From positions 1 to 40,067 of the forward strand of contig CAMVNN010000006.1 of assembly GCA_947168865.1 (NCBI GenBank): a stretch of 40,067 bases of DNA. The letters run 5' to 3'. The stretch's first letter is position 1, and the number at the start of each line of letters is the position of its first letter. The notes under the pieces are model-generated. The model saw only the letters and a program-made list of their open reading frames with translations, was not told the DNA's origin and did no database searches. Shown in pieces: positions 17,047 to 23,790 of this stretch. This DNA comes from an uncultured Bacillota bacterium (lineage in GTDB: Bacteria > Bacillota_I > Bacilli_A > RF39 > UBA660). Both the position numbers and the translations under genes were made by a program.

Positions 17047-17716
17047 GATGAATCCTCCTTACAAAATCAGTTGTTGATCCATAGAAAATTTCATCTTCAC
17101 GAAGTGATAATATTTTATTACCTATTAGGTTCCCATGATCTAAGTCATGAGTAATCATGATAATTGTAATTCCTTCTTTATTTAAATTTGAAATCATTTC
17201 ATAAAGATTTTCTTTTGATTTAGTGTCTAAATTATTTGATGGTTCATCTAAAATAAGTAATTTTGATGTTGCACACAAACTTCTTGCAAGTAATACTTTT
17301 TGTCTTTGACCGCCTGATAAATCAGCAAAACTTTTATTTTTTAAGTTTTCAATATGCAATAATTTTAAATTATTTAAAGCTTTTTCTTTTGCCTCTTTTG
17401 AATAGAATGGTTTAAATCCAGAATTATTTAAAGTTCCTGATAAAACTATTTCTAAAACTGAAGCTGGAAAGTTTGCATCGACTTTTGTTTCTTGAGGCAT
17501 ATAACCAATGAAGTTTTGTTTTAAATTGTTATACTTGATTTTACCTTTTAATGGCTTTATAAGGCCTAAAATACCTTTTATCAAGGTTGATTTACCTGAT
17601 CCATTTGGTCCAACCACACAGACAAAATCTCCCTCTTCAATTTTAATATCAATGTTTTTTAAAACAATGTGCTTTTCATAACCTAATGTTACATTATTAA
17701 GTTCAATAAGGCTCAT
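17036..17716 (-). CDS. Zinc ABC transporter ATPase (ZnuC/AdcC type)
   Basis: A 226-residue ATPase with Walker A VVGPNGSGKSTL (35-46), Q-loop IGYMPQET, signature LSGGQRQKVLLARSL, Walker B LLILDEP and H-loop MITHDLDHG. Length and the short C-terminus fit metal-type ABC ATPases that drive high-affinity Zn/Mn uptake. Its ATG overlaps the stop codon of the substrate-binding protein gene by one base (TAATG), and its end overlaps the permease gene, so all three subunits are translationally coupled. Confidence 0.9.
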   Translation of the reverse strand: MSLIELNNVTLGYEKHIVLKNIDIKIEEGDFVCVVGPNGSGKSTLIKGILGLIKPLKGKIKYNNLKQNFIGYMPQETKVDANFPASVLEIVLSGTLNNSGFKPFYSKEAKEKALNNLKLLHIENLKNKSFADLSGGQRQKVLLARSLCATSKLLILDEPSNNLDTKSKENLYEMISNLNKEGITIIMITHDLDHGNLIGNKILSLREDEIFYGSTTDFVRRIHHDK

Positions 17717-18630
17717 TAATTTAAAGCCTCCTTTAAAGCAATAATATTATTTTTCATAATATCAATATATCTAACATTTTTATCAAAATCAGTTTTAGAA
17801 ATATTATGTGCACTATTAAATTCTAATACTTTTGCTTCTGTTTCTTTTGCTATTGCTTCTGCTATTTTTTTATTTGAAAGTTCAATATGAAAAACAACCG
17901 GTATTTTATCTTCTTTAACTTTATTAATTAAAAATGATATTGTCTTAGCACTTGCTTCACTCGCTTCAGAGCATCCAGGAAAAGCAGCATAGTAAGTTAA
18001 CCCATATTCTTCTACAAAATATCTAAATGGGAAACGATCTCCAAATATGAGCTCTTTTCTTTTAGCATTTTCCACTACTTTTTTTATTTCATTATCAATG
18101 CTTTCAAGTTCTTTAATATATGAATCTCTATTTGATTCATATAGTTCTTTATTTGATTCATCAATAGATATAACTTCATCTGTTAATTTTTCAGTTATTT
18201 TAATTGCATTAACTGGACTTGTCCATACATGTTCATCAAGTTCAGTTTCGCCACTTTCTTCAGTTTCTTCCATTCCTTCAGTTATTTCTTCTTCATATGT
18301 ATCAACTAAATCCATAAGTTTTACTATTTTAGTTTTAGTTGGATCAATATCAATTAAAATATCATCAATCCAAGCATCTGATTCACCGCCAACATAAATA
18401 AATATCTTACTATTTTTTATTTTTAAAATATCTTGAGGAGTTGGTTCAAAATCATGAATTTCACTACCTGGCTTTAATAACATTTCAACTTCAATATTAG
18501 AATCTTTTGTAATTGCTCTTGCAAAATCATAGCTTGGAAAATTAGTTGCAACAATAGTATATTCTTGACTATTTTTATTACATCCAGTTATTAAAAATAA
18601 CATAATTATAACTACTAATATTTTTTTCAT
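17716..18630 (-). CDS. Zinc-binding lipoprotein (ZnuA/AdcA type)
   Basis: About 304 residues. It starts MKKILVVIIMLFLITGC, a lipoprotein signal with lipobox I-T-G-C17, so it is anchored to the outer face of the membrane. Cluster A-1/TroA-type features are ILKPGSEIHDFEPTPQD-like sequence with His59, ELDEHVWTSPVNA with His134, and LIFGDRFPFRYFVEEYGL. Unlike many ZnuA proteins, the mobile loop before the second ligand (about 110-133) is glutamate-rich and has no histidines. The start at 18630 is chosen for the lipoprotein signal and the GAGAGTGAA site. The longer frame would overlap the regulator. It lies 4 nt behind the Fur-family gene. Confidence 0.87.
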   Translation of the reverse strand: MKKILVVIIMLFLITGCNKNSQEYTIVATNFPSYDFARAITKDSNIEVEMLLKPGSEIHDFEPTPQDILKIKNSKIFIYVGGESDAWIDDILIDIDPTKTKIVKLMDLVDTYEEEITEGMEETEESGETELDEHVWTSPVNAIKITEKLTDEVISIDESNKELYESNRDSYIKELESIDNEIKKVVENAKRKELIFGDRFPFRYFVEEYGLTYYAAFPGCSEASEASAKTISFLINKVKEDKIPVVFHIELSNKKIAEAIAKETEAKVLEFNSAHNISKTDFDKNVRYIDIMKNNIIALKEALN

Positions 18631-18634
18631 AGAT

Positions 18635-19024
18635 TCACTCTCTTCCACACTTTTCACAAATTCCATTTATAATAATATGCTCACTGTTAATTTTGAATTT
18701 ATGTTCTCTAGCAATATGACTCATAAGTTCTGTAATACAGTCACAATCAACATGAATGATATTTCCACATTTTTCACATTTCAAATAAAAGTGGTTTTCA
18801 TGTTCACATTTTTCTAGATATTGATAATAAGCTATATTATCATTACCTATTGTTTTATTCAATAAACCTTCTTTAACTAACTTATCTATCAGACGATATA
18901 TAGTTGTTAGCCCAACTTCTTTATTTAAATATTCATAGATATCTTGTGCTTTAAATTCACTTTTTCGATTTTTAATCTCATTTAATATTAAATCCTTTTG
19001 TTTTGTTTTATAAGAATAATTCAT
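18635..19024 (-). CDS. Fur-family regulator (probable Zur)
   Basis: A 129-residue Fur-family repressor. A winged-helix domain (about 1-75) includes KSEFKAQDIYEYLNKEVGLTTIYRLIDKL, with the TTIYR recognition segment. The dimerisation/metal domain holds YLKCEKCGNIIHVDCDC and ends ICEKCGRE, giving the two C-x2-C pairs of the structural zinc site. It is encoded directly in front of znuA-znuC-znuB and behind a perfect palindrome that overlaps its own start region. This suggests a zinc-responsive repressor (Zur) that controls the operon and itself. PerR or Fur specificity cannot be excluded from sequence alone. Confidence 0.85.
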   Translation of the reverse strand: MNYSYKTKQKDLILNEIKNRKSEFKAQDIYEYLNKEVGLTTIYRLIDKLVKEGLLNKTIGNDNIAYYQYLEKCEHENHFYLKCEKCGNIIHVDCDCITELMSHIAREHKFKINSEHIIINGICEKCGRE

Positions 19025-19035
19025 TATATCAACTC

Positions 19036-19060
19036 CAATTTGAAAATCATTTTCAAATTG
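19036..19060. promoter_or_regulatory. Fur/Zur-type operator, perfect 25-bp palindrome
   Basis: CAATTTGAAAAT-C-ATTTTCAAATTG: both 12-bp arms are exact inverted repeats. The core TGAAAATnATTTTCA has the 7-1-7 form of Fur-family boxes. It abuts the -10 hexamer and lies 12 nt before the regulator's ATG, so bound protein would cover the transcription start. Confidence 0.88.
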
Positions 19061-19066
19061 ATTATA
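19061..19066 (-). promoter_or_regulatory. -10 box (TATAAT) of the zur-znu operon
   Basis: TATAAT directly touches the operator. Candidate -35 elements (TTGATT at 19082-19087, 15-nt spacing) lie within the preceding gene's terminator. Confidence 0.6.
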
Positions 19067-19076
19067 CTACAGTATT

Positions 19077-19103
19077 AAAAAAAATCAAGAGCTAACCTTG
19101 ACT
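19077..19103 (-). terminator. Terminator of the six-TM protein gene
   Basis: Stem TCAAG / CTTGA with a run of eight T. The gene's TGA stop is in the 3' arm (19085-19087). Confidence 0.7.
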
Positions 19104-19759
19104 TTTTTTCTATTTAATACCCATAAAATAAAAGCTATAACATATGTTATTATATGCATCATAATAAAAACGATTATAGTAGTTTTTAATCCCCCTTGTG
19201 CAAATCCATACCAATCATATGTGTAAGTAACTTTACCATTTTCCAAGTGAAACCAAATGTTTAAAACGTAGAAAAATGCATATATAAATATTGGAATTAC
19301 TCCAAGGAAAGTATGTTTAAATTTTATTTTATCTGTTTTTTCAAAAAAACAAAATGATATAAAACTGATTATTGGAATTATAAAATGAAAAAATAAATTG
19401 CTATTTTGAAACATTGAGAAATATCCTTTTGTAGAATAAGGGGCCAAATATAAAGCAGTTACCAGAAATGTTAACATTACTCCTATAGTAGATATAAATT
19501 TCATGATATAGAGCTTATCCGAAACAAATTTTCTCTTTGACTTAATTATTTGATATTCTTGATATGCCAATATCAAAGAAACGATTCCTACTAGTACATT
19601 TGAGTCAACTGTAAAGAATTTAAACATTTCTATTTTACTAACCTCTAATACAAGATCATCACTCATAAAATGAAAACCAGTTAGCATAAAAATGGTTGCC
19701 ATCGTGACTAAAACAAATATAATTATATTCAAAATGAAAGATGCTTTTAAATTTTTCAT
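19085..19759 (-). CDS. Six-helix membrane protein (Pr6Pr/AIG1-like?)
   Basis: A 224-residue protein with six hydrophobic helices. Helix 2 is preceded by FKFFTVDSNVLVGIVSL. Later come YLAPYS, an intramembrane HF pair (LFFHFIIPIISF) and WFHLENG ... YDWYGF. The order resembles the Pr6Pr/FAR-17a-AIG1-like membrane family, whose eukaryotic members are lipid-ester hydrolases; I am not certain of the match. AAGGTGAAACT gives the start. It is divergently arranged with hpt and sits upstream of the zinc operon, separated by a terminator. No functional link to either is evident. Confidence 0.5.
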   Translation of the reverse strand: MKNLKASFILNIIIFVLVTMATIFMLTGFHFMSDDLVLEVSKIEMFKFFTVDSNVLVGIVSLILAYQEYQIIKSKRKFVSDKLYIMKFISTIGVMLTFLVTALYLAPYSTKGYFSMFQNSNLFFHFIIPIISFISFCFFEKTDKIKFKHTFLGVIPIFIYAFFYVLNIWFHLENGKVTYTYDWYGFAQGGLKTTIIVFIMMHIITYVIAFILWVLNRKKVKVSS

Positions 19760-19774
19760 AGTTTCACCTTAATA

Positions 19775-19783
19775 ATTATAACA
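19775..19783 (-). promoter_or_regulatory. Extended -10 (TGTTATAAT) of the six-TM gene
   Basis: A perfect TGn-TATAAT stands 16 nt before the start codon, in the divergent region shared with hpt. Confidence 0.65.
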
Positions 19784-19789
19784 TATTTG

Positions 19790-19818
19790 TTGTTTTTTAA
19801 CACTTTATCTGCTAAAAT
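19790..19818 (+). promoter_or_regulatory. hpt promoter
   Basis: TTGTTT (19790-19795), a 17-nt spacer and TAAAAT (19813-19818) with an extended TGC. The proposed hpt start codon is 22 nt downstream. Confidence 0.65.
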
Positions 19819-19840
19819 TGACTTAGAAAGTGGGGATATT

Positions 19841-20407
19841 ATGATAGAATCTTTAATTACTAAAAAAGAAATCAAAAAACGTGTTAAATCTTTAGCTAAA
19901 GATATTACTAAAGATTATCAAGGAGAAAGCTTAACTTTGATATGTATTTTAAAAGGTTCTCTCTATTTCTTTGCCGACTTATCACGAAATATTGATCTTG
20001 ATGTCAGATTAGAATTTATGAGAGTAGCTAGTTATGAAGGTGAAGAATCAACAGGAGATATTGATTTAAAACTAGATTTAGATGAGCCAGTTACAGGTAA
20101 AAATGTAATTGTCGTTGAGGATATAATCGATACAGGAAAAACATTATCATATCTTTTAGATTATTTAGGTAGTCAAAATCCAAAGAGCTTAAAGCTATGC
20201 ACTCTTTTAGATAAAAAGGAACGTCGTGAAGAAAAAGATATTAAAGTTGACTATGTTGGTTTCAAAATACCAAATTATTTTGTAATTGGATATGGTTTAG
20301 ACTTAGATCAAAAATACCGTAACTTGCCTGAAATAGAACATATTGTTGAAGATGATAAAGGTCCTCAATTAACAAAAAAAAGAAAAAAAGGAAAGCATCA
20401 AAAATAG
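19841..20407 (+). CDS. hpt: Hypoxanthine-guanine phosphoribosyltransferase
   Basis: A 188-residue purine salvage enzyme that joins hypoxanthine or guanine to PRPP. The PRPP-binding loop VVEDIIDTGKTL is at 91-102. LICILKGSLYFFADLSR near residue 35, KVDYVGFKIPNYFVIGYGLD and KYRNLPEI are family signatures. I start at 19841 (MIESLITKKE), because GTGGGGAT precedes it and the longer frame would read through the promoter. An unusual basic tail (KKRKKGKHQK) follows the conserved core. It is monocistronic, one of only two plus-strand genes, and ends in a hairpin shared with its convergent neighbour. Confidence 0.92.
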   Translation: MIESLITKKEIKKRVKSLAKDITKDYQGESLTLICILKGSLYFFADLSRNIDLDVRLEFMRVASYEGEESTGDIDLKLDLDEPVTGKNVIVVEDIIDTGKTLSYLLDYLGSQNPKSLKLCTLLDKKERREEKDIKVDYVGFKIPNYFVIGYGLDLDQKYRNLPEIEHIVEDDKGPQLTKKRKKGKHQK

Positions 20408-20434
20408 AGAGTTTATTCACTCTCTATTTTTTTA
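20401..20434. terminator. Shared bidirectional terminator of hpt and the acyltransferase gene
   Basis: Stem ATAGAGAGT / ACTCTCTAT (20404-20412 and 20419-20427) with T runs on both sides. The hpt TAG stop is in one arm and the opposing gene's TAA stop is in the loop. Confidence 0.85.
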
Positions 20435-20826
20435 TTTATGGCTTCAACAATTTTATTTTTTAATTCTTTGTTTCCTTCTTTAGTTAAATGAATTTTATCA
20501 GCCATTAAATAGCTAGGATTATAGAATTCAATTATATTGGCATTATTAAGAGTTAATTTTTCCTTATTCATATTTACAATATGTATTTCATGATCTGGAC
20601 ATAAATCAACTAAATTCTGATATTCCTCTTTTGTTAAATTACTTGATTTATCAAATGCAAATATGATTCTATAAGTCAACTGATTATCTGCTATTTTTTT
20701 CTCCAATTCAGCTTTAATTTCTTCATATTTAAATTCATTGTTTATAGTAAAATCAGCATCTTTGAATTCATCTTTTAAATCATCAAAAGCATTTACCAAA
20801 AGTTCATTTCCATAAAAGCTAATCTT
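20413..20826 (-). other. Degenerate second SGNH-like domain of the acyltransferase
   Basis: The C-terminal 137 residues begin KISFYGNELLVNAFDDLKDEF, which lines up with FIGDSVMLGAVPNLKNKF of the active domain. They end MADKIHLTKEGNKELKNKI, which lines up with SDGLHLPSPGRKAYTDAV. The nucleophile block GDS has become GNE and the Gly/Asn-rich block is replaced by DKSSN. The D-x2-H pair (Asp and His of DKIH) is kept. By inspection this is a tandem duplication that has lost catalysis and may bind substrate. Confidence 0.6.
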
Positions 20827-22614
20827 AGTTTTCATTTCTTCTTCATGTTCTTTTAATATTGCTTCTTTTTTCGCATTAAATTCATCTAAATAAACTTGAT
20901 AGATTGCATCGTAAACAGCATCTGTATAAGCTTTTCTACCTGGAGATGGTAAGTGAAGTCCATCTGAATAGAAATATTCAGGATGACCTTTAGATATATT
21001 TTCCCAGTCGATTATGTACAAATTATCATACTTAGCTGCAAAAGCTTTTATCTTGTCATTGAAATGTACTTTCTTATCATTTGTAACAGTTAACCAGAAT
21101 AATTTTCTATTTTCCCCAATCGTTTTTAAAATCGTCTCTTTAGTCGATTGTGAACAGTCACCATTAGCACCAAAGTTAAATACAATTACATCTCCTAATG
21201 CATTCTTTCTTATTAATTCTTTTAAAATATCATTTGCTACATAACATGTTCTAGATATTTCGGCATTAAAGTAACCATTTTTGAATTTGTTTTTCAAATT
21301 AGGTACAGCACCCAACATTACAGAATCTCCAATAAAGGCTGAAGGTACATCTGCTACCATCGTTTTAAGACTTTCTTCACCATTTTCTAAATCAGCCATC
21401 ATCTTATTCCATTTTTCTCGTTCTTCTAAAGCTTTAGCTTTGTAAGCTTCTTGTTGTTCTTCCATCATTTTACTATTCTGACTAAGTTGTTCCTCTAAAG
21501 CTTTCATTTCAGCCGTGTGATCGACACTAGTTATGTAAATATAAAGACCGTAGCCAGAAATTGCTAAAACAATTAGTTGCAAAAATATTCTCAAGAATTT
21601 AGCTTTATCATATTTAAAGTTCAAAGCCACATGCAATATGATTGATATTAGCATAATTATTCCTATAATTAAAGGTATTTTAATACTTGATTCAATTTCA
21701 AGTTCTTGAAAAATAAATATAACTGGATATTGAACTAAATATATCTCATAAGTAATACTTGCTAAAGTTTTAATAATCTTATCTTTTGCATTTAATTCTT
21801 TTTGATTCAAACTTGCATAATTAATTAGTCTCATTGTAACAAGAGTTGCTGCAATCATATAAATTTGAAAATAACTTGAGTTAGCATCACCTATTACTAG
21901 TAGAAAAATCCAAGTAGCAAAATAAATTAATAAAATTATCTTGCTTAAGATTCCTGATTGCAATTTTTTAGGAATTACACTCTTATAATGACTAGCAAAA
22001 CCTATCATCATACCAAATAAAAGTGCAAATACACGTGCAAATGTATTATAGTAAGCAACTGTAATATTATCTAAACTTGCCTTATAAAAGAATACTGTGC
22101 TCAAAATTCCAAGTAAAAATGTCAATATTATTGGGAAATTCTTACTTATTTTGTCCCCAATTTTCCTTAAAAGAATAAAAATAAATGGAAAAATTAAATC
22201 AAATTGCAACAAAATAGAAATATACCATAAATGCATAAATGGTGAATCTACATGTCTTGCAAAATAATCTAAATTAGCATTTAGTTGCCAGAAATTATTA
22301 TATCCAAGCAATACTGAATTTGTCTCAGGTTTTAAATTTAACCAAACAATACTTGGAATAAAAGATATTGCACATATTGATATCAATACTACTATTAATA
22401 GTGGTAAATAAAGATGCAAGAATTTATTCTTATAATAATTCTTAAAATCAAATTTTTCCTTTTTAAATGCTGATACGCATGATAAATATCCACTGAGTAC
22501 AAAAAAAGAACATACGGCCAAATATCCGCCTTTTAAAATACCCATATGATATAGAAGAACTGCTACGCAAGCAAATATTCTAATTAAATCTAAATTTTTA
22601 TAATACTTTTTCAT
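20413..22614 (-). CDS. OatA-like surface acyltransferase with two SGNH-type domains
   Basis: A 733-residue protein. The N-terminal half (about 1-365) is an acyltransferase-3 domain with ten or so helices, starting YYKNLDLIRIFACVAVLLYHMG (catalytic His region). A coiled, charged linker (about 370-420) leads to an extracytoplasmic SGNH esterase/transferase domain with FIGDSVMLG (Ser431), FNFGANGD and DGLHLPSPGR (Asp551, His554). This matches O-acetyltransferases that modify peptidoglycan or surface polysaccharide. The last 137 residues look like a second, decayed SGNH copy (see separate entry). The start at 22614 is chosen because GTGGAG precedes it; the GTG five codons upstream is part of that site. 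The gene stands alone between terminators. Confidence 0.85.
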   Translation of the reverse strand: MKKYYKNLDLIRIFACVAVLLYHMGILKGGYLAVCSFFVLSGYLSCVSAFKKEKFDFKNYYKNKFLHLYLPLLIVVLISICAISFIPSIVWLNLKPETNSVLLGYNNFWQLNANLDYFARHVDSPFMHLWYISILLQFDLIFPFIFILLRKIGDKISKNFPIILTFLLGILSTVFFYKASLDNITVAYYNTFARVFALLFGMMIGFASHYKSVIPKKLQSGILSKIILLIYFATWIFLLVIGDANSSYFQIYMIAATLVTMRLINYASLNQKELNAKDKIIKTLASITYEIYLVQYPVIFIFQELEIESSIKIPLIIGIIMLISIILHVALNFKYDKAKFLRIFLQLIVLAISGYGLYIYITSVDHTAEMKALEEQLSQNSKMMEEQQEAYKAKALEEREKWNKMMADLENGEESLKTMVADVPSAFIGDSVMLGAVPNLKNKFKNGYFNAEISRTCYVANDILKELIRKNALGDVIVFNFGANGDCSQSTKETILKTIGENRKLFWLTVTNDKKVHFNDKIKAFAAKYDNLYIIDWENISKGHPEYFYSDGLHLPSPGRKAYTDAVYDAIYQVYLDEFNAKKEAILKEHEEEMKTKISFYGNELLVNAFDDLKDEFKDADFTINNEFKYEEIKAELEKKIADNQLTYRIIFAFDKSSNLTKEEYQNLVDLCPDHEIHIVNMNKEKLTLNNANIIEFYNPSYLMADKIHLTKEGNKELKNKIVEAINKKIESE

Positions 22615-22669
22615 TTCATACAACTCCACTACAATTATACAAAATTTATTTATAAATTTAAAGACAAAA

Positions 22670-22694
22670 TAAAAAAAAGTACAAAGTACTTTTA
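22670..22694 (-). terminator. Terminator of the 103-aa unknown gene
   Basis: Stem AAAAGTAC / GTACTTTT with a 3-nt loop and a run of T. It overlaps the TAA stop (22692-22694). Confidence 0.85.
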
Positions 22695-23003
22695 ATAAAC
22701 TGGAGGAATTTTTTTTTGTAAACTTGTATTCAAATATATATCCTCATATCGCATATAAACTTCACTAAGAGTGTCACTTTTAATAACACTTTTTTCAGCA
22801 AATCCAATAGCACTTGCCAAAGTTTTAAAATTAAGAGTCAATTGCACTGCACTACTATCATTTATCTTCATTTGATACATAATTCCTTCTTCAACTATAA
22901 GAAAATTAATTTTCACACAAAAGCGAAGAAAACTTCTTGACATTTCGTTCGCTCCAACAAACCAACCATCTAAATTTATTCTTTCTATTTCTGATATGTC
23001 CAT
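22692..23003 (-). CDS. Uncharacterised 103-aa protein
   Basis: I do not recognise this protein. It is soluble in character, with no signal peptide or membrane helix. It alternates short beta-like strands (FLIVEEGIMYQMKI, VQLTLNFKTLASAIGFAEK) and ends in a Lys/Pro-rich tail (KKIPPVY). AGGAG 9-10 nt before the ATG supports the start. It lies 20 nt behind another unrecognised gene and is probably co-transcribed with it and rlmD, because no terminator is seen between them. Confidence 0.65.
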   Translation of the reverse strand: MDISEIERINLDGWFVGANEMSRSFLRFCVKINFLIVEEGIMYQMKINDSSAVQLTLNFKTLASAIGFAEKSVIKSDTLSEVYMRYEDIYLNTSLQKKIPPVY

Positions 23004-23023
23004 TTATGTACTCTCCTATAATA

Positions 23024-23599
23024 TTAGTTGTTTCTTTTTGATTCTTCTATCTTTAGAGTCTTCATGTTGCCTTCTTTTTTCAACTCTTCGTTACGTTTAA
23101 TCATTGTATTTAAAGCAATAACAGTTTTATAAAAACTTGATAATTTTTGGTTAATCAAAGTAACTTTTTCTTCACTATCTAAACAAAATCTATCTTTTTT
23201 AAACTTTACTTCTGTTCCCTTCTCATCAACAAAAACAAGGAATTCACCATCCCACACTTCTTCATATGCACCACACGACTCAATGTGGCCATTTTTATAA
23301 TATGCATACTCACCAGAATATGTTTTACTTATTCTTACAACTAATCTTCTTTCTTCTAAAGAATTAGTTATTTCTCTTATTTTACTAACTATATCAACAA
23401 TGTTACCTATCTTATTACTTGAAATAGCATCCATATAATTATTTAGTTCAGTGCAAAAATAAAGTCTTTCGGCAGCATTTATTTTTGTTTTACTACTATA
23501 TTCAACATCTACTATTGTTCGAGTATTTAATCCATTGGGTTCAATACTGTATGCTTTTTTACTTGAAAATCTAAAGTTTTTTTTCTCTTCATTCGGCAT
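23024..23599 (-). CDS. Uncharacterised 191-aa protein
   Basis: Not recognised. The start is placed at MPNEEKKNF, because GGAGGAATTTAAT directly precedes this ATG and the longer frame begins inside that site. It has a mixed alpha/beta composition and no membrane segment. Near residues 98-135 is a strand-rich part (RLVVRISKTYSGEYAYYKNG then EEVWDGEFLVFVDEKGTEV) that could form a small beta domain, followed by two predicted helices and a charged Lys/Glu end. It is downstream of the peptidase E remnant and upstream of the 103-aa gene, apparently in one transcript. Confidence 0.65.
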   Translation of the reverse strand: MPNEEKKNFRFSSKKAYSIEPNGLNTRTIVDVEYSSKTKINAAERLYFCTELNNYMDAISSNKIGNIVDIVSKIREITNSLEERRLVVRISKTYSGEYAYYKNGHIESCGAYEEVWDGEFLVFVDEKGTEVKFKKDRFCLDSEEKVTLINQKLSSFYKTVIALNTMIKRNEELKKEGNMKTLKIEESKRNN

Positions 23600-23613
23600 A
23601 TTAAATTCCTCCA

Positions 23614-23787
23614 TTATTTATATTTTCCATCTTCCATCCATATTTTATCTGAGTCTGCTTCACCATCTGATGCAGTTGTTATATATAATACTTTTATATC
23701 TTTTACATCTTTAGTTATAACTTTATAAAATTCATTTTTTATTTCGTTATTTATAATTCCGCAAGATGTTAAAAATATATTTTTCGT
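23614..23787 (-). pseudogene. Peptidase E (S51 dipeptidase) N-terminal remnant
   Basis: The frame right behind the rlmD stop reads KNIFLTSCGIINNEI ... DIKVLYITTASDGEADSDKIW and ends after 57 codons in TAA. This is the recognisable N-terminal part of peptidase family S51 (alpha-aspartyl dipeptidase), normally about 200 residues. The expected ATG reads ACG (23785-23787), and no other start or ribosome binding site is obvious. The catalytic Ser/His region is gone; the next gene begins 15 nt later. Loss of both the start codon and the C-terminal three quarters indicates a decayed gene. Confidence 0.72.
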
Positions 23788-23790
23788 ATT

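Noticed and set aside
18631..18666. Twelve extra N-terminal codons of the zinc-binding lipoprotein
   Set aside because: They precede the lipoprotein signal and overlap the end of the regulator gene; the ATG at 18630 gives a proper signal peptide.
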